Assembly: GCA_028279945.1 (NCBI GenBank)
Contig: JANQMT010000078.1
Coordinates: 62,001-126,000 of the forward strand
DNA: 64,000 bases
Direction of reading: 5' to 3'
Source of the DNA: JAKSCF01 sp028279945
GTDB lineage: Bacteria; Bacillota; Clostridia; Peptostreptococcales; JAAYPU01
Shown piece by piece: positions 7,899-16,826 of this stretch; position 1 is the stretch's first letter; each line of letters starts with the position of its first letter. The notes below the pieces were generated by a model that did no database searches, was not told where the DNA came from, and saw nothing but the letters and a program-made list of their open reading frames with translations. Made by a program: the position numbers and the translations under genes.

Positions 7899-8690
7899 AT
7901 GGAAATCAAACATTATCTGTTTAATAGTTTTATTATTCAATCTGGTGATAAAAAAATAGCTATTGATCCCGGCGCTGCTTTGTATTTCTTCAATTTTAAA
8001 ACTTTACTTCCTAAATCTGAATGGAAAGATGTTGATTATATATTCGTCACTCATGGCGATCCTGATCATCATTGGTATACAGATAAAGTAGCAGAAACTT
8101 CAAATGCTTCTGTTATCTGTAATAAAACGATGGTAAAAGAAAAAGAAGGCAATCAACTCATGCTGGGTCCCCGAGATAGAGGACTTACATTTTCAACATT
8201 GATAAAAAAGCTTTATGCAATATCTGTTGACGAAACAATAAAACTTGATGAAATGGTTATTACCGGCATCAAAACCATTCACGGTCCTCTGGTTTTTAAA
8301 TTTGGACCTTTCTCTAAGACCGTACATCCTGGGTCAGAAGAAAGACTTGGACTTGGATCAATTGGATTTAAAATAGAATTGGATGGAAAAGTTATTGTCA
8401 ATCTTGGTGATACGGTTCTTAATGAAAATGACTGGAAAAAAATTAAAAATCCAGACGTTTTAATGCTTCCAATAGGTGGCAGCATCCCTCGTAATACAAT
8501 GGATGAAGAAGAAGCCTTAAAAGCAGTCAAAATAATGGAACCCAAACTTGTCATTCCAACGCATTATAATTGTCCGGCATTATTCAGCAAAAACTATAAT
8601 CCCTCTGATGACGGGATGTTTAAAGAAAAAGTTGAAGAGATGGGCTTTAATTGCATGATCTTGAATTATGGAGATTCCGTTACCATTTAA
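7899..8690 (+). CDS. metallo-beta-lactamase-fold hydrolase
   Basis: This 263-residue protein has the fold markers of the UlaG/YtnP-like metallo-hydrolases: VTHGDPDHHW (residues 50-59), then IHGP, NLGDTVL with the bridging Asp, and a C-terminal IPTHYNCP His. The usual HxHxDH motif reads HGDPDH, with Asp54 in place of the second His. Metal binding may therefore differ or the site may be mononuclear. The start has an AAAGGGGG site and its own promoter. No partner gene identifies the substrate. Confidence 0.8.
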   Translation: MEIKHYLFNSFIIQSGDKKIAIDPGAALYFFNFKTLLPKSEWKDVDYIFVTHGDPDHHWYTDKVAETSNASVICNKTMVKEKEGNQLMLGPRDRGLTFSTLIKKLYAISVDETIKLDEMVITGIKTIHGPLVFKFGPFSKTVHPGSEERLGLGSIGFKIELDGKVIVNLGDTVLNENDWKKIKNPDVLMLPIGGSIPRNTMDEEEALKAVKIMEPKLVIPTHYNCPALFSKNYNPSDDGMFKEKVEEMGFNCMILNYGDSVTI

Positions 8691-8768
8691 ATATTTTATA
8701 ATTTTCATCTCAAAGGGTAGATACTTAAATTAAGAGTGATAACATAAAAGAAAAAGGGGTGACAAATA

Positions 8769-9854
8769 ATGGAAAACTCAAAATTTACCGATGAACAACT
8801 TGTATTCGTCCTCAAACAAGTTGAAGAAGGGGTACCGCTTGAAGAAGTATGCCTTAAAATGGCCATCTCTCAAAAAACCTTTCATCAGTGGAAAAAGAAA
8901 TATGGAGGAATGGTACCTAGCGAGATCAATCAGCTGAGACTTAAAGAGGAAAAAAAGATGAAACGCAGAAAAATGATATTGGGTTGGATAGGCGTTGCCA
9001 TAACAACAATATTCTCAAGTTTTTGGGCATATTGGGGAGCTTTCGAAAATTTCCATGAAGGCTGGTACTCCACCTCTATCTTAAATAATATTTCTATGTT
9101 TTTATTTCAATACATGATAATTACGATTATCTTAGTTTCTTTAGCTTTAATTATATTGAGGTGGAAGAAAATAGGGATATTCATGCATATTGCTTTAAGT
9201 ATCTTCTGTATTTGGTTTTTCTCAGGACCCAGCAGTATACTCATCATCATACCTATTGCCGTTATGGCACTATTATACTATTTTGGAGAACCTCATCCTA
9301 AGAAATGGGCATACCGTTTAATCATATTCATTCCCTTAATCATTACCTTAGCCATTTCTATTCCTCAAGGCATTAAAGTTTCACAGAGAATTAATGACGA
9401 AGATTTTGGTATTAGAATGGTTGAAGGAAATGGTATTACCTTGGTTTGGGCACCAAGAGGCCCTGGCTGGCCGGATGAAGGAATATCCTGGCAAGAAGCA
9501 CAAGATATATGTAAGTATTTATCTGATGACGGCTTGACGATTATGGAAAAAGAGCAAAACATTTGGCGTTTACCAACTGCTGACGAAGCCGTTCGATCCA
9601 TGATGATTCATGGTGAAAACGCTGGCGGCATCTGGTATGCTGAAGAAGGAAAAGCAAGATATGAAGAAACACCCGATAAAGAAACGCCTTTATGGGATGT
9701 GCATTCAAAAGTCATTTATTATTGGACTTCCGATACATCCATAGAAGATATAGAAAAGGCATATATAGTCGTATATCATGGCGGTATCTTTGGAAAAAGA
9801 AAAACTGATGCTCAGGATTATTTGAGTTTTAGAGCTGTAAAAGAGATGGATTAA
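8769..9854 (+). CDS. membrane protein with IS3-OrfA-like HTH and C-terminal DUF1566/FGE-like domain
   Basis: Residues 1-45 look like the helix-turn-helix of IS3-family OrfA transposase subunits: FTDEQLVFVLKQVEEGVPLE, then ISQKTFHQWKKKYGGM, and a charged leucine-rich segment. Next come four hydrophobic membrane segments (about residues 70-205). Residues about 220-361 form a cysteine-free domain with WRLPTADEA and YYWTSDT blocks. These blocks resemble DUF1566/formylglycine-enzyme-like modules. The start at 8769 has an AAGGGGTG site. The frame is continuous, so this is not a simple insertion scar. Its role is unknown; the transposase-like end may have been co-opted as a DNA- or protein-binding head. 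Confidence 0.75.
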   Translation: MENSKFTDEQLVFVLKQVEEGVPLEEVCLKMAISQKTFHQWKKKYGGMVPSEINQLRLKEEKKMKRRKMILGWIGVAITTIFSSFWAYWGAFENFHEGWYSTSILNNISMFLFQYMIITIILVSLALIILRWKKIGIFMHIALSIFCIWFFSGPSSILIIIPIAVMALLYYFGEPHPKKWAYRLIIFIPLIITLAISIPQGIKVSQRINDEDFGIRMVEGNGITLVWAPRGPGWPDEGISWQEAQDICKYLSDDGLTIMEKEQNIWRLPTADEAVRSMMIHGENAGGIWYAEEGKARYEETPDKETPLWDVHSKVIYYWTSDTSIEDIEKAYIVVYHGGIFGKRKTDAQDYLSFRAVKEMD

Positions 9855-9904
9855 AAAATCGATCATTCAAATCAACATCAATTTAGAGGTTTACTTGTTT
9901 TTTT

Positions 9905-10492
9905 CTACTTAATCAGGCCGTAGAAAAACAGGTGAACCAATTGTTTAAATACTTCTGGCTGAGTCATCACAGTTTTAAGTTCATCCATTTGCATACTCAA
10001 TCCTTTTCGCATTATTTTGATATATTGATACAATATATCGTTAGGAATATCAGAATGAATATAGCCCTCTTTTTTACCCTCATCAAAAAAATCATATATC
10101 AGTTTTTGAATTCTTTCCGTGTATATGTCATCCAAAAATTGACTTATTTCATCCTCTTCTGAAAAAACCTTTTCCACAAATTCTCCTTGTATATGGGAGG
10201 CTGCATGCTTCTTCTTAAAGACCAAGCTTTCTAACTTTTCTATAAACGGCATGTCACTGTAAATAACTTCCTGAATTTCATCTGTTATCTGAATGAAGAT
10301 GGTTTTGACGATTTCCTGAATCAATTCTTCTTTACTATGAAAATACTTATATATGGTTACCTTAGATACATTAGCTTTGACAGCAATCTCATCCATACTA
10401 ACTTTTTTTAATCCATATACATTAAAAAGCTCTATGGCAGCTTTCTTTATACTATCTATTTTTTGTTGTGTCCTTTTTTGATATCCATTCAC
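9905..10492 (-). CDS. TetR/AcrR family transcriptional regulator
   Basis: This 195-residue protein has the standard TetR N-terminal helix-turn-helix (ISMDEIAVKANVSKVTIYKYF-like region, residues 30-52) and an all-helical ligand-binding part. The start is a GTG at 10492 with an AGAGGTG site. A perfect sigma-A promoter lies just upstream. Nothing is cotranscribed with it. The convergent membrane-protein gene ends 50 bases away. The regulated gene is not obvious. Confidence 0.9.
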   Translation of the reverse strand: MNGYQKRTQQKIDSIKKAAIELFNVYGLKKVSMDEIAVKANVSKVTIYKYFHSKEELIQEIVKTIFIQITDEIQEVIYSDMPFIEKLESLVFKKKHAASHIQGEFVEKVFSEEDEISQFLDDIYTERIQKLIYDFFDEGKKEGYIHSDIPNDILYQYIKIMRKGLSMQMDELKTVMTQPEVFKQLVHLFFYGLIK

Positions 10493-10524
10493 TTTAACAC
10501 ACCTCTTTATGAACTATTTATGCC

Positions 10525-10553
10525 ATTATAGTGCATTAAATTATCATCGTCAA
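10525..10553 (-). promoter_or_regulatory. promoter of the TetR gene
   Basis: On the minus strand TTGACG (10553-10548), 17 bases, TATAAT (10530-10525). A REP-like palindrome begins 12 bases upstream of the -35. Confidence 0.75.
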
Positions 10554-10565
10554 CACCAAACATCG

Positions 10566-10643
10566 GGGACGGTTCTTTTTGTTTGGATAAAGTATTAGCT
10601 CAAGTATTTTAGAATTATGATAACAAACAAAAAGAACCGTCCC
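10566..10643. repeat. REP-like inverted repeat pair, copy 1
   Basis: The left arm gggacggttctttttgtttg (10566-10585) and its exact reverse complement (10624-10643) are separated by 38 bases. Identical arms recur at 21180 and 57320, and related sequences at 33694, 50448, 51854 and 58135. In RNA the pair would form a 20-bp hairpin between the selenoprotein gene and the TetR gene. Confidence 0.9.
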
Positions 10644-10724
10644 TTCTGTTTGTTATTGTTTGACTAAAAAAGACTAAACTGCTTAAAACAATTTAGCCTT
10701 TAAAAAATCCTTATCTAAAAGATT

Positions 10725-11447
10725 CTAGTCTTCAAACGCTTCATTTACTTTCCACTCTTTCCACACGTTTCCAACAAGGCTTGGCCCCGGCTTAAGTGTC
10801 TTTTTACCAGGCTTCCAACCAGACGGTGTTGCTTCAGTGCCTTGTGACGCTCTTACAAGCTGAAAGGCTTGAATTTGTCGAATGGTTTCACTTACATTTC
10901 TTCCAACCGGAGGTGTTAATACTTCAAACCCTTGGATATTTCCATCGGGATCAATTAGAAATCTACCTCTTGTTTCTATACCTGCATCTTCATCATATAT
11001 ACCATACATTTTGCCTATATTTCCATTTTGATCCGACAACATTGGGAAAGGTATATCCTTACCCACCATCTTAGATAACTCATTGTCATTCCACATTTTA
11101 TGTACAAATACACTGTCTACACTAACCGAAAGCACTTCTACATCCAAAGCTTTTAGCTCATCATACTTTTCAGCAACTGCTGAAACTTCTGTAGCTCACA
11201 CAAAGGTAAAATCTCCAGGATAGAAGCATAGTAACGTCCACTTACCTTTAAACTCTGACAGTTTCACATTCACAAATTTCCCCTGATGATATGCCGGTGC
11301 AGTAAAATCAGGAGCTGCCTTACCAACTTTTAACATACTATTCTTTTCCTCCTTTTTTTCATAATTTTCTTCTTTTGCCGGTTCATCCATAGTAGCATTA
11401 TTATCGATGTCCGGTCTGTTACAACTTATTTGAAATTCTTCTGGCAT
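10725..11447 (-). CDS. prxU: selenocysteine-containing peroxiredoxin (PrxU-type)
   Basis: This reads as one 240-residue protein with an in-frame TGA at 11198-11196. Before the TGA the sequence ends PGDFTFV; after it comes ATEVSAVAEKYDELKA and a full peroxiredoxin domain. The TGA therefore stands exactly where typical 2-Cys peroxiredoxins have the peroxidatic Cys (TFVCPTE). A hairpin fitting the bacterial SECIS follows it. The usual resolving-Cys region reads EATPSGWKPG, with no Cys, as in Sec-type PrxU. Residues 1-40 are an extra hydrophilic extension with one Cys. The start at 11447 has an AGGGAGGTG site. The role is reduction of H2O2 and organic peroxides in the cytoplasm. Split calling as two fragments would be wrong. 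Confidence 0.9.
11168..11198 (-). promoter_or_regulatory. Sec codon TGA and bacterial SECIS hairpin of prxU
   Basis: TGA (11198-11196) is followed after 10 bases by a perfect 7-bp stem, TTTCAGC (11185-11179) with GCTGAAA (11174-11168), around the loop AGTT. The loop starts 17 bases after the TGA and has G as its second base. This agrees with the known bacterial SECIS rules for SelB-dependent decoding. Confidence 0.8.
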
Positions 11448-11588
11448 ATTTTCACCTCCCTAAATCAAGTATTGTTACTAAAATGAAAAAACTCTATGAT
11501 TTATTAGTACCCGTCAAAATGTAATTTAAACAAGTAATAATATTCTTTTCCAACTTTGTTAGTACTATGACCTCATGCTGGGCACACA

Positions 11589-11615
11589 TAAAAAAAAGAG
11601 ATTCAATATCCCTTT
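11589..11615 (-). terminator. terminator of the yesMN operon
   Basis: Minus strand AAAGGGAT, loop ATTGA, ATCTCTTT (one G-U pair), then a run of T. It lies just after the response-regulator stop. Confidence 0.7.
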
Positions 11616-11625
11616 CTTTAGTATC

Positions 11626-13200
11626 CTATTCTATTTTAGAGCTTTGCAAAGTTTTTTTATATTCAGCTGGAGACATACCTGTTTCTTGTTTAAAAACAAA
11701 TGAAAAATATGAAGGATCGTCAAACCCGACCATTGAGGCGATGGTATATAATTTTGTTTTTGTTGTTTTAATAATGTCCTTCGCCTTTTCAATACGCTTT
11801 TTCCTGAGAGTTTGGGTTATTGTTGTGCCGGTCTTCTGTTTAAATACTCTACTTAAATATGAACTGTTAACATGAATAGAATTAGCGATATCATTTAATT
11901 TTATGGGTCTCTCATAATTTTCTTCAATATATGCAAGCGCATTATTTATTATATAATTGCTGCTATCACACATCGTAAAGTTTATCACACTATCAACCAT
12001 CTCCATGGTCGTTATCTTAAGATTGCTGATGGACTTAGAATTTAATAAATTTGAATATATGTTTTTTCCATTAAATATATCCTCTAGATTGAGGTTATGA
12101 CATTTCATAACATGAAGACATTTTGAGTAGATTGATATACTTGTTGCTCTAATATAATCTATGGGCTCTTTCGTGGATTCAAAATTTTGAAACAGTATTT
12201 CTATCTCGTTAGCTGCTTGAGAATTCTTTTTGTTTTTTATATATTCAAATATTTTATCAAGATCTATAGACTTATTTGGAATTTCTCTTATCTCATTAAT
12301 CTGTGAAAAAACAATGATACTCTGTTCACCATAAAAAATTCTATCCAGACATATTTCTGCTTCATGAACAGATTTTCTACAACACATTATTTTTCTTCGA
12401 ATGTTACTGATTCCAATTGTAATGCTGGATTCTGTAAAATCTTTAACAAAAGATTCTATCTTCTTGCTTCTTTCGACGATAAGTTTTATTCTACCATCAT
12501 CACTTACGCCTTTTGCTTCAATAAGGCTGCAAATGACACCATGCTTATATATAAATGTGTATTGCTGCATATCATTCAGTGATAATGTAATAAAAGTCAT
12601 TATCTTCTTTAGATTATCATTTTGGTTTTCATTGCTTATTTTATACAACAAGACAACATATGGTCCAATATCCAGTTTATGAGATACAATACCTTTTTCA
12701 ATATCCTCAACATTGGTTATATAAGCATTGATAATATCTTTGATAAAGTCAGTTTTTTCTTTTTCGTCAATATCTTTTAGTCGAAACTCTAAGTTTTTAA
12801 TACGAGTATCTTTCGCTCTTTCAACATCAATAGCTTTGGTCACATGCTTGATGACTTCTGTAATCTGTTTTGTAGTAGAAGGCTTTAATATAAAATCTGA
12901 AGCTCCATATTTTATAGCCTTTTTTGCATATTCAAAATCTGAGTAACCGGTATAAAGTATTATTTTAACATTATGATGATTTTCGTAAATATATTTAGAA
13001 AGCTCTAAACCATCAATTCCTGGCATTTTTATATCGGAAATAACAATATCGATGTGATTGCTTTTTAATATCTCTTTTGCTGCAATTCCATTTTCGACAT
13101 CTGCAACAATATTGCAGTCTAAATAACTCCAGTTAATAAATCCGATCAAACCTTTTCTAATTGTTTTTTCATCATCCACAACTAAAATATTATACATCAC
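11626..13200 (-). CDS. YesN-type response regulator (REC + AraC HTH)
   Basis: This 524-residue regulator has an N-terminal receiver domain with VVDDE and the phospho-acceptor in VISDIKMPGIDG (about residue 56). A long middle region follows, then a C-terminal double helix-turn-helix of AraC type ending YFSFVFKQETGMSPAEYKK. It overlaps the sensor-kinase gene by 4 bases and is translated after it. YesMN-type pairs usually control a carbohydrate transporter encoded beside them. The divergently oriented TTT transporter starting at 15260 is the obvious target. Confidence 0.92.
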   Translation of the reverse strand: MMYNILVVDDEKTIRKGLIGFINWSYLDCNIVADVENGIAAKEILKSNHIDIVISDIKMPGIDGLELSKYIYENHHNVKIILYTGYSDFEYAKKAIKYGASDFILKPSTTKQITEVIKHVTKAIDVERAKDTRIKNLEFRLKDIDEKEKTDFIKDIINAYITNVEDIEKGIVSHKLDIGPYVVLLYKISNENQNDNLKKIMTFITLSLNDMQQYTFIYKHGVICSLIEAKGVSDDGRIKLIVERSKKIESFVKDFTESSITIGISNIRRKIMCCRKSVHEAEICLDRIFYGEQSIIVFSQINEIREIPNKSIDLDKIFEYIKNKKNSQAANEIEILFQNFESTKEPIDYIRATSISIYSKCLHVMKCHNLNLEDIFNGKNIYSNLLNSKSISNLKITTMEMVDSVINFTMCDSSNYIINNALAYIEENYERPIKLNDIANSIHVNSSYLSRVFKQKTGTTITQTLRKKRIEKAKDIIKTTKTKLYTIASMVGFDDPSYFSFVFKQETGMSPAEYKKTLQSSKIE

Positions 13201-14996
13201 TTACTCCTATAATCCACAGGAATTCTAACGATTACTTTTGTGCCTTTTCCAATCTGGCTGCTGATATCAATACCGTACTGACCGCCATACAGTAGATTAA
13301 TTCTTTTACTTAAGTTATGTAAACCTATATGTGATTTTTTTGTATCAATATCGAAAGCTTTGTCTTCAATATTAATTTCACTGACTTTAAAACCTATTCC
13401 ATTATCACTTACAATAATGTGCACGTCATCATTTATTTTGGCTATGTCAATATCCAGTTTTCCTTTTCCAAGTTTATTCTCAAGACCGTGAATTATAGAA
13501 TTTTCAACTAAAGTTTGAATGGTGAATTTAGGAATATATGACAAAAGAATATCATCATCCATTATTTTAATATTAATGGTGTATCGCTCTTCAAACCTTA
13601 CACTTTGTAAGTATAAATAAAAGCGGACATACTGCAATTCGTCTTCTATAGTAATCTTTTCTTTTTCAACTAAGCATATGTTTCTTCTCAAAATCTGGGC
13701 CAAGGAAGTTGTCATTCTTTCAACCTTTTCATTGTCGGTATTCCTTGCTTCCCAGCTGATTGTTTCTAACACATTGAATATAAAGTGGGGATTGATTTGT
13801 GCATGGAGCGCTTTTAATTCACTTTCTTTAATCAAGAGTTGTTTTTCGTAAACTTCACTGATTAAATATTGAATTTTATCAATCATGGTATTATAAACCA
13901 TGCTGACTTCATTTAATCCTTTATATTTTGAAGGTTTCATTTTAAGCTTATAGTTGCCGTCACTTACTGCTTTGATATTTACAATGATTTCATCCAAAGG
14001 CTTTGTAATATAATTTAGAACATAAATACTAACGATTATGGATAAGAAAACTGCGAAAATCACGAAATATAAATATATAGGTAATGCTTTTTTAAATCCT
14101 CTTAACTTGTCTTGATATGCAAAAATAGTGGCAGTTAAGTTGATGTCATTTGTTCGAGAGGACTGAATGATAATGCTCTCGTTATCTATATTAACAAATT
14201 TAGGTGATAATATATTTCCATATTTTCTTACATCATGGGAAACCTGTTTCCCAATATAACTAAAATCAGAACAATATTTTATGATACCATCCTCTCCATA
14301 TATTGTAACAAGGTATATATTGTCGTCCGAGAACGCGTAGCTCCCATTAAGAGCATTAAAATTAATCCCGATTATAAGTTTTCCCAGTGATTTTGAAGTG
14401 ATTTGATTTTTTATATCTTTCATATAATATATGGTATTGTTGTTTTTTTCAAAGGATATGATATCACTTTTGGAATTGAAATTATTTTTAAAAAACTCAA
14501 CATATCCATCTATAGAATCATCTGTTGGCAACTCATTGTAAAAAGAGCTGTAAAAAGTATCTTCATCAGCAAAGACAAAAATTGAATTCACCAGCTCACT
14601 ATTAAAAGAATAATTATTGCCAAAATATGTTTTGAGCTCCGTTTCTATATTGAGTTTTGTAAGCTCATTTAAATAATATGTTCTTTCATTATTATTGAGC
14701 TCTCCTAAGTTATCTATAATATTTTGATTGGAAATGAGCTGTAATGCAGTACTCTCAATGATACGGTAGTTGGTAACGATACTATCATTAATATGTTGAG
14801 AAGTTTGTTTAAGAGTAGATTCAATATAGTTATTATATACTTGGTTATTTACAAATTCAAAAATATATATGCCAAAAAAAACAGTTGGCAATAGTATCGC
14901 TATTAGAACAAAAAATGTTATTTTATATCGCAAATAATAATTTATATTTTTTATTTTTTCTAATGCATTTGAAAAAAAACTATTAATATTTTTCAC
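13197..14996 (-). CDS. YesM-type membrane sensor histidine kinase
   Basis: This 599-residue kinase has one membrane helix near residues 22-45, an extracytoplasmic sensing domain (about 46-300), a second helix near 310-330, then HAMP. The kinase core has HAQINPHFIFN with the phospho-His, the N box LVENSIIHGLENK, and the G box SDNGIGF of the HisK_5/YesM group. The start is a GTG with CGAGG nine bases upstream. It is paired by overlap with the YesN gene. Its external domain probably detects the solute carried by the neighbouring TTT system or its binding protein. Confidence 0.92.
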   Translation of the reverse strand: MKNINSFFSNALEKIKNINYYLRYKITFFVLIAILLPTVFFGIYIFEFVNNQVYNNYIESTLKQTSQHINDSIVTNYRIIESTALQLISNQNIIDNLGELNNNERTYYLNELTKLNIETELKTYFGNNYSFNSELVNSIFVFADEDTFYSSFYNELPTDDSIDGYVEFFKNNFNSKSDIISFEKNNNTIYYMKDIKNQITSKSLGKLIIGINFNALNGSYAFSDDNIYLVTIYGEDGIIKYCSDFSYIGKQVSHDVRKYGNILSPKFVNIDNESIIIQSSRTNDINLTATIFAYQDKLRGFKKALPIYLYFVIFAVFLSIIVSIYVLNYITKPLDEIIVNIKAVSDGNYKLKMKPSKYKGLNEVSMVYNTMIDKIQYLISEVYEKQLLIKESELKALHAQINPHFIFNVLETISWEARNTDNEKVERMTTSLAQILRRNICLVEKEKITIEDELQYVRFYLYLQSVRFEERYTINIKIMDDDILLSYIPKFTIQTLVENSIIHGLENKLGKGKLDIDIAKINDDVHIIVSDNGIGFKVSEINIEDKAFDIDTKKSHIGLHNLSKRINLLYGGQYGIDISSQIGKGTKVIVRIPVDYRSK

Positions 14997-15259
14997 AAAT
15001 TAAAACCTCGATACAAATATTTTTTAATTATTATATCGTAAAAATATTGAAGTTTAAACAAATGGGTAATCATAGGTAAAAAAAACTATCTTAAGTAAAA
15101 AAAATTATAGATTATCGGCACAAAAACAACTCAACAAGCTGTTATTTTTTTTATTTACAAGCAACGCTTTATTTTAGTAAAGAGAATTAATTCAAATACT
15201 GTGATTCGGAGTATATGATAATAACGAATATTAAAACTTTTTATTAAGAGGAGGAGAAA
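14997..15259. other. divergent regulatory region between yesMN and the TTT operon
   Basis: This A+T-rich 263-base gap separates the sensor-kinase start from the first TctC start. A TATAAT hexamer on the minus strand near 15040 may serve yesMN. No clear -35/-10 pair faces the TTT operon, which fits activation by YesN. No open frame was seen. Confidence 0.5.
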
Positions 15260-16273
15260 ATGAAAAGAATAATTTCAATATTTGTTATCATTGTTCTACT
15301 GCTAACAATGGTTGTAGGTTGTAGTCAGCCAACAAGTGATGAAGAGCCTGCTAATGCTGGAGAAGTCAATGGGGAAGAATCTAAACCATATTTTACGAAT
15401 AGCCTAAATGCAATTTGTCCTTGGTCTGCTGGTGGCGGAACAGACACAATCTTAAGAGGTCTAAGTGCAGAAGCAGAAAAAAGTATTGGCCAAACCATTA
15501 CAGTTACAAATCAAACTGGTGGTGGTGGAGCTGTAGGACATTCAGCTATTATGAACGCAAAACCGGACGGCTATACAGTTGGTATGATAACATTTGAACT
15601 TAATTCATTGCCGGCTCAAGGTCTAGTACCCTTCACTTATGAAGATTTTACACCCTTAATGAGGGTCAATATGGATGCAGCTGCTTTAACAGTCCCAAAA
15701 GATGCTCCATATGACACCATTGAAGAGTTTGTAGCTTATGCAAAAGAAAATCCAGGCACAATTAATATTGGAAATTCTGGAGTTGGTGCAGTTTGGCATA
15801 TTGCAGCTGGTCTTATGTCAGAAGCAACAGAGATTGAAGTTCAATATGTTCCTTTTGATGGTGCGGCACCTGCTATTACATCACTTGTTGGTGGACATAT
15901 CCAAGCTGTATCTGTTAGTGCAGCGGAAGTTCAAGGACAAGTTGAAGCCGGTGATTTGAAAATTCTTGGCGTTATGTCTGGTGAAAGACTTGAAGCATTC
16001 CCGGATGTTCCTACTTTTATTGAATCAGGTTATGATGTTGTGTTCGGTACATGGAGAGGACTTGCTGTTCCAGTTGGAACGCCGCAAGAAGCTATTGATG
16101 AACTGGGTAAGGCATTTAAATCTGCTTTAGAATCAAAAGAATTTGTAGATTTTGCAGCAAATTCTGGTCTGGTTCTTGCCTATCAAGATGCAGATGAATT
16201 TAAAGAATTCTTAAAAGTAAATGCAAAGGACGTAAGTGCTGTTATGGAGAGTCTCGGCCTTGCAGCAAAATAG
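15260..16273 (+). CDS. TTT transporter substrate-binding lipoprotein (TctC family), first copy
   Basis: This 337-residue protein starts with a lipoprotein signal (LLTMVVGC, lipid-bearing Cys at about residue 21). It continues with the TctC/Bug fold: CPWSAGGGTDTILR, the GGGAVGH loop, and the C-terminal GTWRGLAVP. Such proteins capture a carboxylate in the extracytoplasmic space and pass it to TctAB. It is the first gene of a six-gene run with a GAGGAGG site. A strong 12-bp hairpin follows it and probably keeps its mRNA level above that of tctBA. The ligand is unknown. The downstream aldolase and kinase suggest a sugar acid rather than citrate. Confidence 0.92.
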   Translation: MKRIISIFVIIVLLLTMVVGCSQPTSDEEPANAGEVNGEESKPYFTNSLNAICPWSAGGGTDTILRGLSAEAEKSIGQTITVTNQTGGGGAVGHSAIMNAKPDGYTVGMITFELNSLPAQGLVPFTYEDFTPLMRVNMDAAALTVPKDAPYDTIEEFVAYAKENPGTINIGNSGVGAVWHIAAGLMSEATEIEVQYVPFDGAAPAITSLVGGHIQAVSVSAAEVQGQVEAGDLKILGVMSGERLEAFPDVPTFIESGYDVVFGTWRGLAVPVGTPQEAIDELGKAFKSALESKEFVDFAANSGLVLAYQDADEFKEFLKVNAKDVSAVMESLGLAAK

Positions 16274-16296
16274 AAAAAATTAGATTTATTTGATTG

Positions 16297-16323
16297 CTAA
16301 GGAGAGTTTGTAACTCTCCTTAG
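16297..16323 (+). promoter_or_regulatory. intercistronic hairpin between tctC and tctB
   Basis: CTAAGGAGAGTT (16297-16308), loop TGT and AACTCTCCTTAG (16312-16323) form a perfect 12-bp stem without a following T run. This is the type of hairpin that stabilises the upstream message or allows partial readthrough. A true terminator is less likely because the operon continues. Confidence 0.7.
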
Positions 16324-16346
16324 TATTTAAAATGGGAGAATGAAAT

Positions 16347-16814
16347 ATGAAGAAAGCGAATTTAGTAGCAAGCATTATTGGTATCGGTTTAAGCATATAT
16401 GTTTTTTTCAAAGCGAGTACATTTTCAAAAGCACCGGGTACAATAACAGGCCCAGGCTTTTTTCCAATGGCAATTGCTGTTGGGTTATTAATCGTCAGCT
16501 TTTTGATTATTCTTCAACAAGTATTAGTAAAAGTTGATAAAAAGACCGATAAGAAAATGAATACGTTATCTTTGAAAGATGAAGGTATAAGAAGATCATT
16601 TATTTCTCTCGTGTCAACTATAGCTTATGTGCTGATAATGCCATATTTAGGTTTTATCACAGCAACAGTACTGTATCTATTTTTTTTAATGTTTTTGCTT
16701 AACAATAGGGCCTATGTCAAAATGGGCATTATATCTGTTTTGGTTTCTATATGTGTGTTTTTAATTTTTAAAACAATATTAAATATCACACTACCTGCCG
16801 GCTTATTGGTTTAA
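16347..16814 (+). CDS. TTT transporter small membrane subunit (TctB)
   Basis: This 155-residue protein has four hydrophobic segments and the early TITGPGFFPMAIAVGLL motif of the TctB family. It is the small integral subunit of tripartite tricarboxylate transporters and forms the membrane unit with TctA. GGGAGA precedes the ATG. It lies between the binding protein and tctA in the usual order, with 12 bases to tctA. Confidence 0.9.
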   Translation: MKKANLVASIIGIGLSIYVFFKASTFSKAPGTITGPGFFPMAIAVGLLIVSFLIILQQVLVKVDKKTDKKMNTLSLKDEGIRRSFISLVSTIAYVLIMPYLGFITATVLYLFFLMFLLNNRAYVKMGIISVLVSICVFLIFKTILNITLPAGLLV

Positions 16815-16826
16815 GGAGGAAATAAG

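Noticed and set aside
8769..8910. Remnant of an IS3 insertion
   Set aside because: The frame continues into the membrane protein, with its own ribosome-binding site, and no IS ends or orfB were seen.
10566..10643. CRISPR array from repeated gggacggttctttttgtttg units
   Set aside because: The units are inverted pairs or single palindromes in separate intergenic places, not regularly spaced direct repeats, and no cas genes are present.
11196..11447. Peroxiredoxin as two separate genes or a nonsense pseudogene
   Set aside because: The single TGA falls exactly on the peroxidatic position, the frame is kept, and a SECIS-like hairpin follows. A random stop at this codon is very unlikely.
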